From positions 1 to 64,000 of the forward strand of contig CAVVEV010000008.1 in assembly GCA_963747335.1 (NCBI GenBank): DNA of 64,000 nt, written 5' to 3'. The notes beneath the pieces were generated by a model that made no database searches, had not been told where the DNA came from, and saw nothing but the letters and a program-made list of their open reading frames with translations. A program made the translations under genes and the position numbers. Positions 10,938-19,231 of the stretch are shown here, in pieces (positions within the stretch are counted from its first letter, which is position 1; every line of letters begins with the position of its first letter). The stretch comes from Prado023 sp963747335 (GTDB taxonomy: Bacteria; Actinomycetota; Actinomycetes; S36-B12; CAIYMF01).

Positions 10938-11654
10938 TCAGGCGGTCTCGTCCTCGACGAGCAGGTCGCGGGTCCGGTTGGGGTCGACCGGGATCCCCGG
11001 GCCCATCGTCGTGGCGATGGTCGCCTTCTTGATGTAGCGACCCTTGGCCGCGGATGGCTTGAGCCGGGTGATCTCGTCGATCGCCGCGCCGTAGTTCTCC
11101 ACCAGCTGGGCCTCGGTGAAGGAGACCCGCCCGATCGGGAAGCTCAGGTTCGCGTGCTTGTCGGTGCGGAACTCGATCTTGCCGCCCTTGATCTCGGTCA
11201 CGGCCTTGGCCACGTCCATCGTGACGGTGCCGGTCTTGGGGTTGGGCATGAGGCCACGTGGCCCCAGCACCTTGCCCAGGCGGCCGACCTTGCCCATCAG
11301 GTCGGGCGTGGCGACCGCGGCGTCGAAGTCGGTCCAGCCGGCGGCGACCTTCTCGATCATGTCGTCGCCCCCGACGAAGTCCGCGCCGGCGGCGCGCGCC
11401 TCGTCGGCCTTGGCGGCGTTGGCGAAGACCAGGACCCGAGCGGTCTTGCCGGTGCCGTGTGGGAGGTTGACGGTGCCGCGCACCATCTGGTCGGCCTTGC
11501 GGGGGTCGATGCCCAGCCGCATGGCGACCTCGACGGTCGCGTCGAACTTCGCCGGACTCGTCTCCTTGGCCAGTCGCACCGCGCTGAGCGGGGTGTGCAA
11601 CGCCGAGGCGTCGATCTTCTCGGCTGCCTTGCGGTAGCCCTTGCTGCGCTTCAT
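10938..11654 (-). CDS. rplA: Ribosomal protein uL1
   Basis: 238-residue L1, binding 23S rRNA at the L1 stalk and guiding deacylated tRNA out of the E site. It shows RSKGYRKAAEKID at the N-terminus, the signature LGPRGLMPNPKTGTV, and a C-terminal GRYIKKATIATTMGPGIPVD. Length is normal. The start ATG is at 11654. It follows rplK by 70 bp in the usual rplK-rplA order; L1 classically represses its own operon by binding the mRNA. The next genes downstream are not rplJL as usual but two convergent plus-strand genes. Confidence 0.98.
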   Translation of the reverse strand: MKRSKGYRKAAEKIDASALHTPLSAVRLAKETSPAKFDATVEVAMRLGIDPRKADQMVRGTVNLPHGTGKTARVLVFANAAKADEARAAGADFVGGDDMIEKVAAGWTDFDAAVATPDLMGKVGRLGKVLGPRGLMPNPKTGTVTMDVAKAVTEIKGGKIEFRTDKHANLSFPIGRVSFTEAQLVENYGAAIDEITRLKPSAAKGRYIKKATIATTMGPGIPVDPNRTRDLLVEDETA

Positions 11655-11724
11655 GACGGATTCCTCTCCGTTGGTGGTGTTGCGGGCCGCGCAGGCCCTA
11701 CCACGCGTTCGTGGGTGGGGCGTC

Positions 11725-12159
11725 TCACTCGGAGACGGTGATCCCCATCTGGCGGGCTGTGCCCTCGATGATCTTCATCGCGGCATCGATGTCGTTGGCG
11801 TTGAGGTCGGGCATCTTGACCTCGGCGATCTCCTTGACCTGGGCCTTGGTGATCGAGCCGACCTTGTCCTTCTGGGGAACGCCGGAGCCCTTCTCGACTC
11901 CTGCGGCCTTCAGGATCAGCTTCGCCGCCGGCGGGGTCTTGAGCACGAAATCGAACGAACGATCCTCGTACACCGTGATCTCGACCGGGATGACCTGACC
12001 GCGCTGGGCCTCAGTCGCGGCGTTGTAGGCCTTGCAGAACTCCATGATGTTCACGCCGTGCTGGCCCAGGGCCGGGCCGACGGGCGGCGCCGGGTTGGCC
12101 TGGCCGGCTGTGATCTGGAGCTTGATCAGGCCAGTGACCTTCTTCTTCTTGGGAGGCAT
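11725..12159 (-). CDS. rplK: Ribosomal protein uL11
   Basis: 144-residue L11 of the GTPase-associated centre. The N-terminal MPPKKKKVTGLIKLQITAGQ, the Pro-rich ANPAPPVGPALGQHGVNIME segment and the C-terminal rRNA-binding domain (KMPDLNANDIDAAMKIIEGT) are all present. It binds the 1070 region of 23S rRNA, the thiostrepton target, and is needed for stringent-factor activation. Start ATG at 12159 with GGACCCGAG upstream. It follows nusG by 69 bp and precedes rplA, the standard actinobacterial order. Confidence 0.98.
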   Translation of the reverse strand: MPPKKKKVTGLIKLQITAGQANPAPPVGPALGQHGVNIMEFCKAYNAATEAQRGQVIPVEITVYEDRSFDFVLKTPPAAKLILKAAGVEKGSGVPQKDKVGSITKAQVKEIAEVKMPDLNANDIDAAMKIIEGTARQMGITVSE

Positions 12160-12228
12160 TTCTCGGGTCCTTCGTGTGGGTGCACCCGCGGCGCGTTCAC
12201 CGCGGGAATCTGTGGGGCGCTCGCGCGC

Positions 12229-13126
12229 CTAGTTCTTCTCGATCTGGTCGAACCGCAGCTCGACCGGGGTCTCGCGGCCGAAGATCTCGACGAGGCCGGT
12301 GATCTTCTGGCCCTCGATGTTGATCTCCGACACGGTGGCATGCAGGGTGGCGAAGGCACCGTCGATGACGGTGACGGAGTCCCCCGGGGACAGGTCGATC
12401 TCGACGACCTTGGCCGGCTTGCCCGCGCCCTTCGACCCCGATCCACCGGCGCCGCCGGCGATCGGCTCGACCACGACCTCCGGCTCCGGGGCAAGGATCG
12501 CCACGACCTCCTCCAGGCTCAGGGGGAGCGGCTGGTGGGCGTGGCCGACGAAGCCGGTCACACCCGGGGTGTGGCGCACGGTGCCCCAGGACTCGTCGGT
12601 GAGGTCCATGCGGACCAGCACGTACCCGGGGAACTTGTTGCGCTTGACCTGCTTCTTCTGGCCGTTCTTGATCTCCACGACCTCCTCGATCGGGACCTCG
12701 ACCTGGAAGATGTAGTCCTCCATGTTCAGCGAGGTGGCCCGGGTGAGCAGGTTGGCCTTCACCTTGTTCTCGTAGCCGGCGTAGGAGTGGATCACGTACC
12801 AGTCGCCGGGGGCCGCGGCCATCTCCTCCCGGAAGGCGGCGAGGGGATCGACCGGGGCCGGCTCCTCCTCGACGGCAGCGGCCTCCTCGGCGGACACCTC
12901 GAGGACCTCGCCGGTCTCCGGGTCCACGACCTCGACCGTGGCATCGCCGGCAGCGTCGGCCTGGTCGGGCCCGTCGCCCGGGGCGTCCTCGGCGACCGCC
13001 GGCACGTCGACGTCGTCGAGAGCTCGGGGCAGCGTCGATCCCGTCGGCGGCCTTCAGGGCAGCCGACCAGTCGAACTCGGCGGCCTCGCCCTCGGGGGCG
13101 TCGAACTCGTCGGTCGATCCAGACAC
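12229..13126 (-). CDS. nusG: Transcription termination/antitermination factor NusG (one frameshift near N-terminus)
   Basis: NusG couples RNA polymerase to ribosomes and Rho. The NGN domain (GDWYVIHSYAGYENKVKANL, KFPGYVLVRMDL, GVTGFVGH) and the C-terminal KOW domain (GDSVTVIDGAFATLHATVSE) are intact. An extra Gly/Ser/Lys-rich linker (GGAGGSGSKGAGKPAK) joins them. The 258-codon frame opens at a GTG at 13005, but a second frame upstream (GTG 13126, VSGSTDEFDAPEGEAAEFDW) has a proper GAGGA ribosome site. It reads into the acidic N-terminus typical of actinobacterial NusG. The two join if one base is removed near 13015-13030, and the total length is 3n+1. A sequencing indel is likely. It follows secE closely. 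Confidence 0.93.
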
Positions 13127-13161
13127 AGTCGTCCTCGCAGATCTAGTACGGGGTGCGCAGC

Positions 13162-13416
13162 TCAGCTGAAGATCTGCAGCACCAGTCGTGTGAACAGGAA
13201 GTCGAAGACCGCCACCATGGCGGTGAAGATCGCCACGAAGACGATCACGACCCAGGTGTAGGTGATCAACTCCCTGCGCGTGGGCCAGATGACCTTGCGC
13301 AGCTCGGCAACGATCTGGCGCATGAACAGCGTGAACCGCGCCCACAGGTTGGCCTTGCCGGCAGGCTTCTTGTCGCCGGACGAGCCACGGTCGGTCGTGG
13401 TGCTGCTCTCGCTCAC
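13162..13416 (-). CDS. secE: Preprotein translocase subunit SecE
   Basis: 84 residues, clamp subunit of the SecYEG channel. A short Ser/Thr/Lys-rich cytoplasmic N-terminus leads into the conserved amphipathic segment (FMRQIVAELRKVIWPTRREL) and one membrane helix (VVIVFVAIFTAMVAVFDFLF). GTG at 13416 is chosen because GGAGGA lies just upstream and the product then has the standard size; the frame is open further upstream through non-conserved sequence. It lies between tRNA-Trp and nusG, the canonical arrangement. Confidence 0.96.
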   Translation of the reverse strand: MSESSTTTDRGSSGDKKPAGKANLWARFTLFMRQIVAELRKVIWPTRRELITYTWVVIVFVAIFTAMVAVFDFLFTRLVLQIFS

Positions 13417-13483
13417 AGATCCTCCGAAGTAGGCACGCGCGCCCACAGGTTTGATGACGCGAGACGCGAACGTCCCGCCTCGC

Positions 13484-13555
13484 AGGGCCGGAGGGACTTG
13501 AACCCCCAACCGCCGGTTTTGGAGACCGGTGCTCTACCAATTGAGCTACGACCCT
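13484..13555 (-). tRNA. tRNA-Trp (CCA)
   Basis: A 72-nt cloverleaf reads on the minus strand. The acceptor stem AGGGTCG pairs with CGGCCCT (one G-U), and the anticodon loop is CTCCAAA giving CCA. The T arm contains GGTTCAAGTCC. The usual neighbour of secE in actinobacteria. Confidence 0.96.
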
Positions 13556-13575
13556 ATGGACTTCTTGACCCGGGC

Positions 13576-13581
13576 AGGCTA
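13576..13581 (-). promoter_or_regulatory. -10 box for tRNA-Trp-secE-nusG
   Basis: TAGCCT on the minus strand, about 20 nt upstream of the tRNA-Trp 5' end; no clear -35 box. Confidence 0.4.
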
Positions 13582-13692
13582 CCGCGAGGGTGCGCCGACC
13601 CGGATGACCCAGTGTACGGTGCCACCCCCCGCGGCCCAAATGCTCGCCCCGTGACGGCGTGATCGACCGTGACGGACGCCTGCAGCCCTCAC

Positions 13693-13698
13693 TACGAT
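13693..13698 (+). promoter_or_regulatory. Leaderless -10 box for the aminotransferase
   Basis: TACGAT followed by exactly 6 nt and then ATG at 13705; no Shine-Dalgarno sequence. Confidence 0.6.
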
Positions 13699-13704
13699 GG
13701 CCCC

Positions 13705-14913
13705 ATGCCTGCTGACTCCCGCGTCTCTGCCCGCGTCGGTGCCATCGCCGAGTCCGCGACCCTGGCCGTCGATGCCAGGGCCAAGGCGCTCAAGGCCGCC
13801 GGGCGGCCCGTGATCGGGTTCGGCGCCGGCGAGCCCGACTTCCCCACGCCGGACTACATCGTCGAGGCGGCCGCGGCGGCCTGCCGCGACCCCCGCTGGC
13901 ACCGGTACACGCCGGCAGGTGGCCTGCCCGAGCTGAAGGAGGCGGTTGCCGCCAAGACCTACCGCGACTCCGGTCTCGTGGTGAAGCCCAGCCACGTGCT
14001 GATCACCAACGGCGGCAAGCAGGCGCTCTACAACGCCTTCGCAGCCCTGCTCGACCCGGGTGACGAGGTGCTGCTGCCCGCCCCGTACTGGACCACCTAC
14101 CCCGAGTCCATCGCACTCGCAGGCGGCACGACGGTCGTGGTCCCGACGTCCCCGGAGAGCGGGTACCGGGCCACGATCGACCAGTTGGAGGCAGCCCGCA
14201 CACCCAGCACCAAGGCCCTGGTGTTCGTCTCCCCCTCGAACCCCACGGGTGCGGTGTACTCCCCCGAGGATGTCGCAGCGATCGGTCGATGGGCCCTCGA
14301 GCGCGGGCTCTGGGTGGTGACCGACGAGATCTACGAGCACCTGGTCTACGGCGACGCGGAGTTCTCCTCGATGCCCGTGGAGGTCCCCGAGCTCGCCGAG
14401 CGCTGCATCGTGGTCAACGGGGTGGCCAAGACCTATGCCATGACCGGGTGGCGGGTGGGCTGGCTCATCGGCCCAGAGGACATCGTGAAGGCCGCCACCA
14501 ACCTGCAGTCGCACGCGACCTCGAACGTCGCCAACGTCTCCCAGATCGCGGCCCTGGCGGCGGTGTCCGGGGACCTGGCTGCCGTGGAGATGATGAAGGT
14601 GGCCTTCGACCGCCGCCGGCGGCGCATCGTGTCGCTGCTCTCGGAGATCCCGGGGGTGCTCTGTCCCGAGCCGGAGGGCGCGTTCTATGTCTACCCCTCG
14701 GTCGAGGACCTCCTGGGCAAGGAGATCCGCGGGAAGCGCCCGGCCACCTCGGCTGAGCTCGCCACGCTGATCCTCGACGAGGTGGAGGTCGCCGTCGTTC
14801 CCGGGGAGGCCTTCGGTACCCCCGGGTACCTGCGGCTGTCCTACGCGCTGGGCGATGCCGACCTCGAGGAGGGGGTGGCCCGGATGTCCGGCCTGCTCGG
14901 CGAGGCTCGCTGA
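13705..14913 (+). CDS. Class I/II pyridoxal-phosphate aminotransferase, aspartate aminotransferase type
   Basis: 402 residues of fold-type I aminotransferase, most like bacterial Ib aspartate aminotransferases (oxaloacetate + glutamate to aspartate + 2-oxoglutarate). Visible are the substrate region FGAGEPDFPTPDYI, ITNGGKQALYNAF, PYWTTYPE, the PLP phosphate/pyridine residues in SPSNPTGAVY and VTDEIYEHLVY, and the Schiff-base lysine in NGVAKTYAMTGWRVGW. The C-terminal arginine region LRLSYAL is also visible. An in-frame GTG lies 36 bp upstream, but the -10 box 6 nt before the ATG fixes the start at 13705. Substrate assignment is by family; prephenate or aromatic activity cannot be excluded. 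Confidence 0.9.
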   Translation: MPADSRVSARVGAIAESATLAVDARAKALKAAGRPVIGFGAGEPDFPTPDYIVEAAAAACRDPRWHRYTPAGGLPELKEAVAAKTYRDSGLVVKPSHVLITNGGKQALYNAFAALLDPGDEVLLPAPYWTTYPESIALAGGTTVVVPTSPESGYRATIDQLEAARTPSTKALVFVSPSNPTGAVYSPEDVAAIGRWALERGLWVVTDEIYEHLVYGDAEFSSMPVEVPELAERCIVVNGVAKTYAMTGWRVGWLIGPEDIVKAATNLQSHATSNVANVSQIAALAAVSGDLAAVEMMKVAFDRRRRRIVSLLSEIPGVLCPEPEGAFYVYPSVEDLLGKEIRGKRPATSAELATLILDEVEVAVVPGEAFGTPGYLRLSYALGDADLEEGVARMSGLLGEAR

Positions 14914-14935
14914 CGCGGGTCACTTCCCCGCCTCC

Positions 14936-16006
14936 CTACAGGACGCACCCCACGAGCACCGGCTCGTTCTCCAGGACGATGCCGAATCGCTGGGCGACTC
15001 CGGCCCGCACCGCCCGGGCCAGCTCCAGCAGGTCCTCGGCGGTCGCCCCACCGCGGTTGGTCACCGCAAGGGAGTGCTTGGTGGACAGCGAGGCGGGGGC
15101 GCCCGGATTGACCGCGAACCCGCGGGCGAACCCGGCGTGCGTGATCAGCCAGGCGGCTGAGGTCTTGATCGACCCGTCGGCCTGGGTGAAGCGTGGGGCG
15201 TCGGCGGGCAGGGCGTCGGCCGACGCCTCGCTGAGGATCGGGTTGGTGAAGAACGAGCCGGCGCTCCACGTGTCGTGGTCGGACTCGTCGAGGACCATGC
15301 CCTTGCTCCGGCGCAGCTCCAGCACCGCCGCCCGGACCGCGCTCGCGGGCGCCCGGTCACCCACGCCAACCTCGAGCAGCCCAGCCAGCTCCGCGTACCG
15401 GATCGGGGCACCCAGTGGGTCGACCGCCAGGTCGAGGGTGACCGAGAGGACGACCCAGCGCCCGGCCTCGCGCTTGAGCACCGAGCTCCGGTACCCGAAC
15501 CCCGCCTCGGCCGGCTCCATCCGGCGGACGGCACCGGTGCGGCGGTCGAGGACCTCGAGGGACTCGATGACCTGGGCGACCTCAGCCCCGTAGGCGCCCA
15601 CGTTCTGGATCGGCGTCGCCCCCGTGGAGCCGGGGATGCCGGAGAGCGCCTCGACCCCGGACCACCCGGACTCGACAGCGGTCGCGACGAATGCCTCCCA
15701 CGGCTCACCGGCGGCCACGCGGACGCGCACCCGACCCGGCGCCGCCGGCTCCACGGCGAGCCCCCGGGTGACGATCCGGGCGACGGTGCCTGGGAAGCCG
15801 GCGTCGGCGACGAGCAGGTTCGACCCACCGCCCACCAGGAGAAGCGGCTCGCCGGCGGCGTCGGCCGCGGTGACAGTCGCGACGAGGTCGGCCTGGGTGG
15901 CGGCGTCCACCACCGACCGGGCGGGGCCACCCACGCGCAGCGTCGTCATGTCCGCAAGGGCCGGTGGCTCCCGGGGGGCCGTCGGTCCGGATGCGCGGGC
16001 GGTCAT
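14936..16006 (-). CDS. murB: UDP-N-acetylenolpyruvoylglucosamine reductase
   Basis: 356 residues. MurB reduces UDP-GlcNAc-enolpyruvate to UDP-MurNAc with NADPH and FAD in the cytoplasmic part of peptidoglycan synthesis. The FAD-binding motifs LVGGGSNLLVADAGFPGTV and ALSGIPGSTGATPIQNVGAYG are clear. FGYRSSVLKR and the C-terminal SAGSFFTNPI containing the catalytic Ser region are also present, as expected for the long type I form. ATG at 16006 has GGAAGGA upstream and overlaps the stop of the upstream membrane-protein gene by 4 bp, so the two are translationally coupled. Confidence 0.97.
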   Translation of the reverse strand: MTARASGPTAPREPPALADMTTLRVGGPARSVVDAATQADLVATVTAADAAGEPLLLVGGGSNLLVADAGFPGTVARIVTRGLAVEPAAPGRVRVRVAAGEPWEAFVATAVESGWSGVEALSGIPGSTGATPIQNVGAYGAEVAQVIESLEVLDRRTGAVRRMEPAEAGFGYRSSVLKREAGRWVVLSVTLDLAVDPLGAPIRYAELAGLLEVGVGDRAPASAVRAAVLELRRSKGMVLDESDHDTWSAGSFFTNPILSEASADALPADAPRFTQADGSIKTSAAWLITHAGFARGFAVNPGAPASLSTKHSLAVTNRGGATAEDLLELARAVRAGVAQRFGIVLENEPVLVGCVL

Positions 16007-16434
16007 CGCGAGATCCTTCCCGTGGCCGCCAACTCGCGCGGGGCTGTCCTGGCCACGACCCCGAGAAGCCCGAGCCCGACGATGCACAGACCCAGGCTCA
16101 GCCAGTCCAGGGGGATCATCCTGTCGGCCAGCGTCAGGGCCAGGTTCCCGACCAGCACGACGAGGGTGGCCACCGGAAGTGGCCAGCCGAGCGGATCTGT
16201 CGCCCAGCCCAGCCAACCCGACCGATCACGGCCCGGCCATCGGGGGGTCATCCACCAGCGACCGATGTTGCCCATCAGGGCGATGTCGACCAGGGCTGCG
16301 ACGCTGGCCAGCGCCAGCGGTCCGGTGCCCCCCGGGCTGCGGGGGCCCTCCTGGGTCCACGCGAGGACCAACAGCATCAGCCAGAGCAGGGAGGTCGCCG
16401 CGAGCCAGGCCCCCAGCCGTACGCACCGCCCCAC
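16003..16434 (-). CDS. Small membrane protein of unknown function
   Basis: 143 residues from a GTG at 16434, with about four hydrophobic helices (LAATSLLWLMLLVLAW, LALASVAALVDIALMG, PLPVATLVVLVGNLALTL, WLSLGLCIVGLGLLGVV). No family recognised. The frame remains open upstream and reads as plausible protein (LSADSEQVDPQWRRW) to a CTG that overlaps the stop of the FNT channel gene as CTGA. The true start may therefore be this CTG near 16479, with coupled translation from the channel gene. It ends in a 4-bp overlap with murB, so the three genes probably form one transcript. Confidence 0.65.
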   Translation of the reverse strand: MGRCVRLGAWLAATSLLWLMLLVLAWTQEGPRSPGGTGPLALASVAALVDIALMGNIGRWWMTPRWPGRDRSGWLGWATDPLGWPLPVATLVVLVGNLALTLADRMIPLDWLSLGLCIVGLGLLGVVARTAPRELAATGRISR

Positions 16435-16475
16435 CCACCGTCGCCACTGGGGATCGACCTGCTCACTGTCGGCGC

Positions 16476-17354
16476 TCAGGGCTGCCCCTCGGGACCAGCG
16501 AGCTCCGGGTGCTGTCGCAGGTAGCGGGCCTCATCGTTGAGGTAGGCGTAGTAGAGGCCGATCAGGATCCCGCCGCCCACGAAGTTGCCGGCAAGGCAGA
16601 TGAGCACGTTGAGAGTCGCCGGGACGAGCGCGATGCCCTCCTGGAGGCCCACCATCGTGAACAGGACCGTGTTGGCCACCGAGTGCTCGAAGCCGAGGTA
16701 GGCGAACACGAAGACGCTGACGATCATCGCCAGTGCCTTCATCAGGTCCTCCTTGATGGCCCCGTTGTAGACCATCAGCATCGCGAGGTTGATGAAGAAG
16801 TTGCAGAGGATCGCCCGGACGAACAGGTCCATCCAGCCCACGGCGCCCTCGGTGACGAATGCCAGTTTCACATCGACCGAGTGCAGCATGAGCTCCATCG
16901 TCGGCTCGCTGATGATGGAGGAGGCCCACGCCAGGACGGCCACGAACAGCCCGCCGAGGAAGTTCCCGATGTAGCACAAGGTGAGGACTCGGAACATCGG
17001 CCGCGCAGTGATCCGCCGGAAGTAGTAGCCGATCGAGGTGATCATCATGTTCGAGGTCAGCAGCTCGGACTTCGAGTAGTAGATGAAGACCAGCGCGAAG
17101 CCGAAGAAGGTCGAGCCGAGGAGCTTGCCGATCGGCAGCAGGCCCTCGGGTTCCACCCCCGTGTCGCCCACCGACTCGAAACCGGCCTGGATCGTGTAGT
17201 TGCCGATGTACAGCAGCCCGACGATGACCCCGGCCATCGCGGCGCGCATGAGGTAGCGCCGCTTCATCTGGCCGGTCATCTCGGTCTTGTACTCGAGCAT
17301 CTCGAGGATCGAGGAGATGAACAGCTTCCCCGGGAACAGCTTCTGGGTCTCCAT
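16476..17354 (-). CDS. Formate/nitrite transporter (FNT) family channel, FocA type
   Basis: 292-residue pentameric channel subunit with six expected membrane helices that passes formate, nitrite or similar monovalent anions. Diagnostic features are the N-terminal cytoplasmic helix, the half-helix breaks (GNYTIQAGFE region, GNFLGG), the conserved central histidine in LGFEHSVANTV and the final GNFVGGGILIGLYYAY. The genes for pyruvate formate-lyase lie 32 kb away in this window, so formate is the most economical substrate; nitrite cannot be ruled out from sequence. Start ATG at 17354 with GAAGGGG upstream. Likely co-transcribed with the small membrane protein and murB. Confidence 0.88.
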   Translation of the reverse strand: METQKLFPGKLFISSILEMLEYKTEMTGQMKRRYLMRAAMAGVIVGLLYIGNYTIQAGFESVGDTGVEPEGLLPIGKLLGSTFFGFALVFIYYSKSELLTSNMMITSIGYYFRRITARPMFRVLTLCYIGNFLGGLFVAVLAWASSIISEPTMELMLHSVDVKLAFVTEGAVGWMDLFVRAILCNFFINLAMLMVYNGAIKEDLMKALAMIVSVFVFAYLGFEHSVANTVLFTMVGLQEGIALVPATLNVLICLAGNFVGGGILIGLYYAYLNDEARYLRQHPELAGPEGQP

Positions 17355-17481
17355 GCGGGCCCCTTCTGCGGCGGAGTCTCGCTGGGAATCCTAGTGAGGC
17401 GTGCGGGCCCTAGCCTGTTGGGCGCTCGCCGCTGGGGGGCCGGGGCACGCCTCGGGGTCGCCGGCCGAGTGGCCCGGGCAT

Positions 17482-17522
17482 GTCGAAGGGGAGCCCCACC
17501 CAGGTGGGAACTCCCCTTCGAC
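17482..17522 (-). terminator. Long hairpin downstream of rpmG
   Basis: A 12-bp stem (17482-17493 with 17511-17522) with an inner 6-bp stem (17495-17500 with 17503-17508) follows rpmG. There is no long U-run. It probably terminates the tRNA-rpmG transcript ahead of the FNT gene. Confidence 0.65.
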
Positions 17523-17621
17523 GACAGGCACGCGCCGCGTGCGATGGCCCTCGTGGAACCTCAACCGGTCCACGCGGGCACGGCGCGGAGGCTCGCACAG
17601 GAGCACCGCCCCGACCGACCC

Positions 17622-17789
17622 TCAGCGGGTCTCCTTGTGGGCCGTGTGCTGGTTGCAGTTGGCGCAGTACTTCTTCACCTCGAGGCGGTCCGGGTCGTTG
17701 CGCCGGTTCTTCTTGGTGATGTAGTTGCGGTGCTTGCACTCCTGGCAGGCCAAGGTGATCTTCGGCCTGATGTCAGTGGACTTGCCCAC
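17622..17789 (-). CDS. rpmG: Ribosomal protein bL33, zinc-binding form
   Basis: 55 residues beginning GTG at 17789 (VGKSTDIRPKITLACQEC), with GGAAGGG upstream. Two Cys pairs, CQEC and CANC, make this the zinc-containing paralog type; the C-terminus is CNQHTAHKETR. L33 is a small 50S protein near the E site. Actinobacteria often carry a Cys-free L33 copy for zinc starvation, so this copy is expected to be used when zinc is available. It follows tRNA-Thr and tRNA-Met, a common arrangement near secE in this phylum. Confidence 0.95.
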   Translation of the reverse strand: MGKSTDIRPKITLACQECKHRNYITKKNRRNDPDRLEVKKYCANCNQHTAHKETR

Positions 17790-17856
17790 GGGACTGCCCT
17801 TCCTTCTCTCACGCCACGGTGGGCGCCTCGTGCTGGGCCCTGACGGGCACCGGGTC

Positions 17857-17933
17857 TGGTAGCGGAGGCCGGACTTGAACCGGCGACACAGCGATTATGA
17901 GCCGCTTGCTCTGCCAGGCTGAGCTACTCCGCC
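17857..17933 (-). tRNA. tRNA-Met (CAT), elongator type
   Basis: Minus-strand cloverleaf with acceptor GGCGGAG/CTCCGCT, anticodon loop CTCATAA giving CAT, T arm GGTTCAAGTCC and an encoded CCA at 17857-17859. The D and anticodon stems do not show the GGG/CCC pattern of initiator tRNA. Confidence 0.93.
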
Positions 17934-17967
17934 CTGCAAGGTCGGCCCTGGCGGGCCTGCTCTTCCG

Positions 17968-18040
17968 AGCCCCTTTACGGAATCGAACCGTAGACCTTCT
18001 CCTTACCATGGAGACGCTCTGCCGACTGAGCTAAAGGGGC
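17968..18040 (-). tRNA. tRNA-Thr (GGT)
   Basis: 73-nt minus-strand cloverleaf: acceptor GCCCCTT pairs with AAGGGGC, anticodon loop ATGGTAA gives GGT, T arm GGTTCGATTCC. CCA is not encoded. Confidence 0.95.
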
Positions 18041-18051
18041 AATGCGCGACA

Positions 18052-18057
18052 AGGTTA
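18052..18057 (-). promoter_or_regulatory. -10 box for tRNA-Thr, tRNA-Met, rpmG
   Basis: TAACCT on the minus strand ends 11 nt upstream of the tRNA-Thr 5' end. Confidence 0.5.
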
Positions 18058-18106
18058 CCCGACCGGCAGTGCATTGACGAAATCGCCGAACCCCGTCCCG
18101 GGGGGC

Positions 18107-19030
18107 TCACCAGGGGTAGGAGACACCCGTCAACGTGGCGCTCACATCCCAGAGCCGGCGGGCGGAATCGAGGTCACGAGCGGCCTCCGACGGGGTCTCG
18201 AAGCCGGGTTCGCCACGCTGGCCCATGAACCCCGTGGGGCCGATGTAGGTGCCGCTGGGGACGCCGGGATCCCCGGCCGCCATGAGCGTCGGCCAGGCGC
18301 CGGCCTCAGCCGACTGGGCAAGGACGCGGTTGACCAGCGACATCATCCGCACCCCGATCCGGCTGCCGGACATCTGCGGTCCCACCGATTGGAGGTTGGT
18401 CGCGGCGTAGCCCGGGTGCACCGCGATGCTGAGCAGGGCGACGTCCGCAGCCTCGGATCGACGATGCAGCTCGAGGGCGAACAGGATGTTGGCCAGCTTG
18501 CTCTGCCCGTACGCCCGCCACTTCTGGTAGGACTCCACGCCCTGCAGGTCGTCGAAGTCCATCCGGCCGAACCGGTGGGCGCCGCTGGAGACCGTGACCA
18601 CGCGCCCGCCAGGGCGGATGCTCCCCACCAGCAGGCCGGTGAGGGCGAAGTGTCCAAGATGGTTGGTCCCGAACTGCATCTCGAATCCGTCGACTGTCTC
18701 GCGCCGCGGGATCGCCATCACCCCGGCGTTGTTGACCAGGACGTCCAGCCCGTCCGGATGGGAGGCGCTCCACCCGGAGGCGAACTCGCGCACGCTGGCG
18801 AGGTCTGCGAGGTCCAGACGGGCCACCTCGACCTGGGCTCCCGGGGCCGCGACCGCGCGGATCTGCTCGGCTGCGGACGCCCCGCGTCCGCCGTCCCGGA
18901 CAGCGAGGGTGACCTGCGCTCCATGAGCGGCAAGCGCCTTGGCCGCCTCGAGGCCGATTCCGGAGTTGGCGCCGGTCACGATGATCGATCGTCCGGTGAG
19001 GTCGGGGATGTCCGAGCTGCTCCATGTCAT
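18107..19030 (-). CDS. Short-chain dehydrogenase/reductase, retinol-dehydrogenase-like
   Basis: 307-residue classical SDR, NAD(P)-dependent. The cofactor motif TGANSGIG is at ~19-26, followed by NNAGVM, NHLGHFAL, the catalytic Ser in VTVSSGAHR and the YGQSK active-site motif. HPGYAATNL follows. The sequence pattern is that of the large oxidoreductase subgroup often annotated as retinol dehydrogenase-like; the real substrate is unknown. Start ATG at 19030 is chosen because the motif begins at the normal distance; the upstream frame is low-complexity. It stands alone between tRNA-Thr and tRNA-Tyr. Confidence 0.88.
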   Translation of the reverse strand: MTWSSSDIPDLTGRSIIVTGANSGIGLEAAKALAAHGAQVTLAVRDGGRGASAAEQIRAVAAPGAQVEVARLDLADLASVREFASGWSASHPDGLDVLVNNAGVMAIPRRETVDGFEMQFGTNHLGHFALTGLLVGSIRPGGRVVTVSSGAHRFGRMDFDDLQGVESYQKWRAYGQSKLANILFALELHRRSEAADVALLSIAVHPGYAATNLQSVGPQMSGSRIGVRMMSLVNRVLAQSAEAGAWPTLMAAGDPGVPSGTYIGPTGFMGQRGEPGFETPSEAARDLDSARRLWDVSATLTGVSYPW

Positions 19031-19191
19031 GATCCAGGATTCTCCCACCGGATCGCCGATCTCGCCGGGCATCCTGCGATCCGGGGCCCGAGCGCCCGTT
19101 GGCCGCCCGTCGGCCCGAGGCCCAAGTTCTGAGCGCCCGCTGGCCCGGGACCCAAGCGGACCGGCGCACCCTGCCCCGACCGGGAGGCGCA

Positions 19192-19224
19192 GAGGCGCCC
19201 CCTTCGTGGTGCGGGGGGCGCCTC
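19192..19224 (-). terminator. Hairpin terminator after tRNA-Tyr
   Basis: An 11-bp perfect stem (19192-19202 with 19214-19224) begins 7 nt beyond the tRNA 3' end on the transcribed strand. Confidence 0.7.
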
Positions 19225-19231
19225 GGTCGCG

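Noticed and set aside
13005..13639. Long minus-strand frame running from nusG through secE and tRNA-Trp
   Set aside because: It crosses a tRNA gene and secE out of frame; only its VSGSTDEF segment near 13126-13030 is meaningful, as the nusG N-terminus.
15624..17843. Plus-strand 739-codon open frame over murB, FNT channel and rpmG
   Set aside because: Antisense shadow of three confirmed genes with no recognisable domain.
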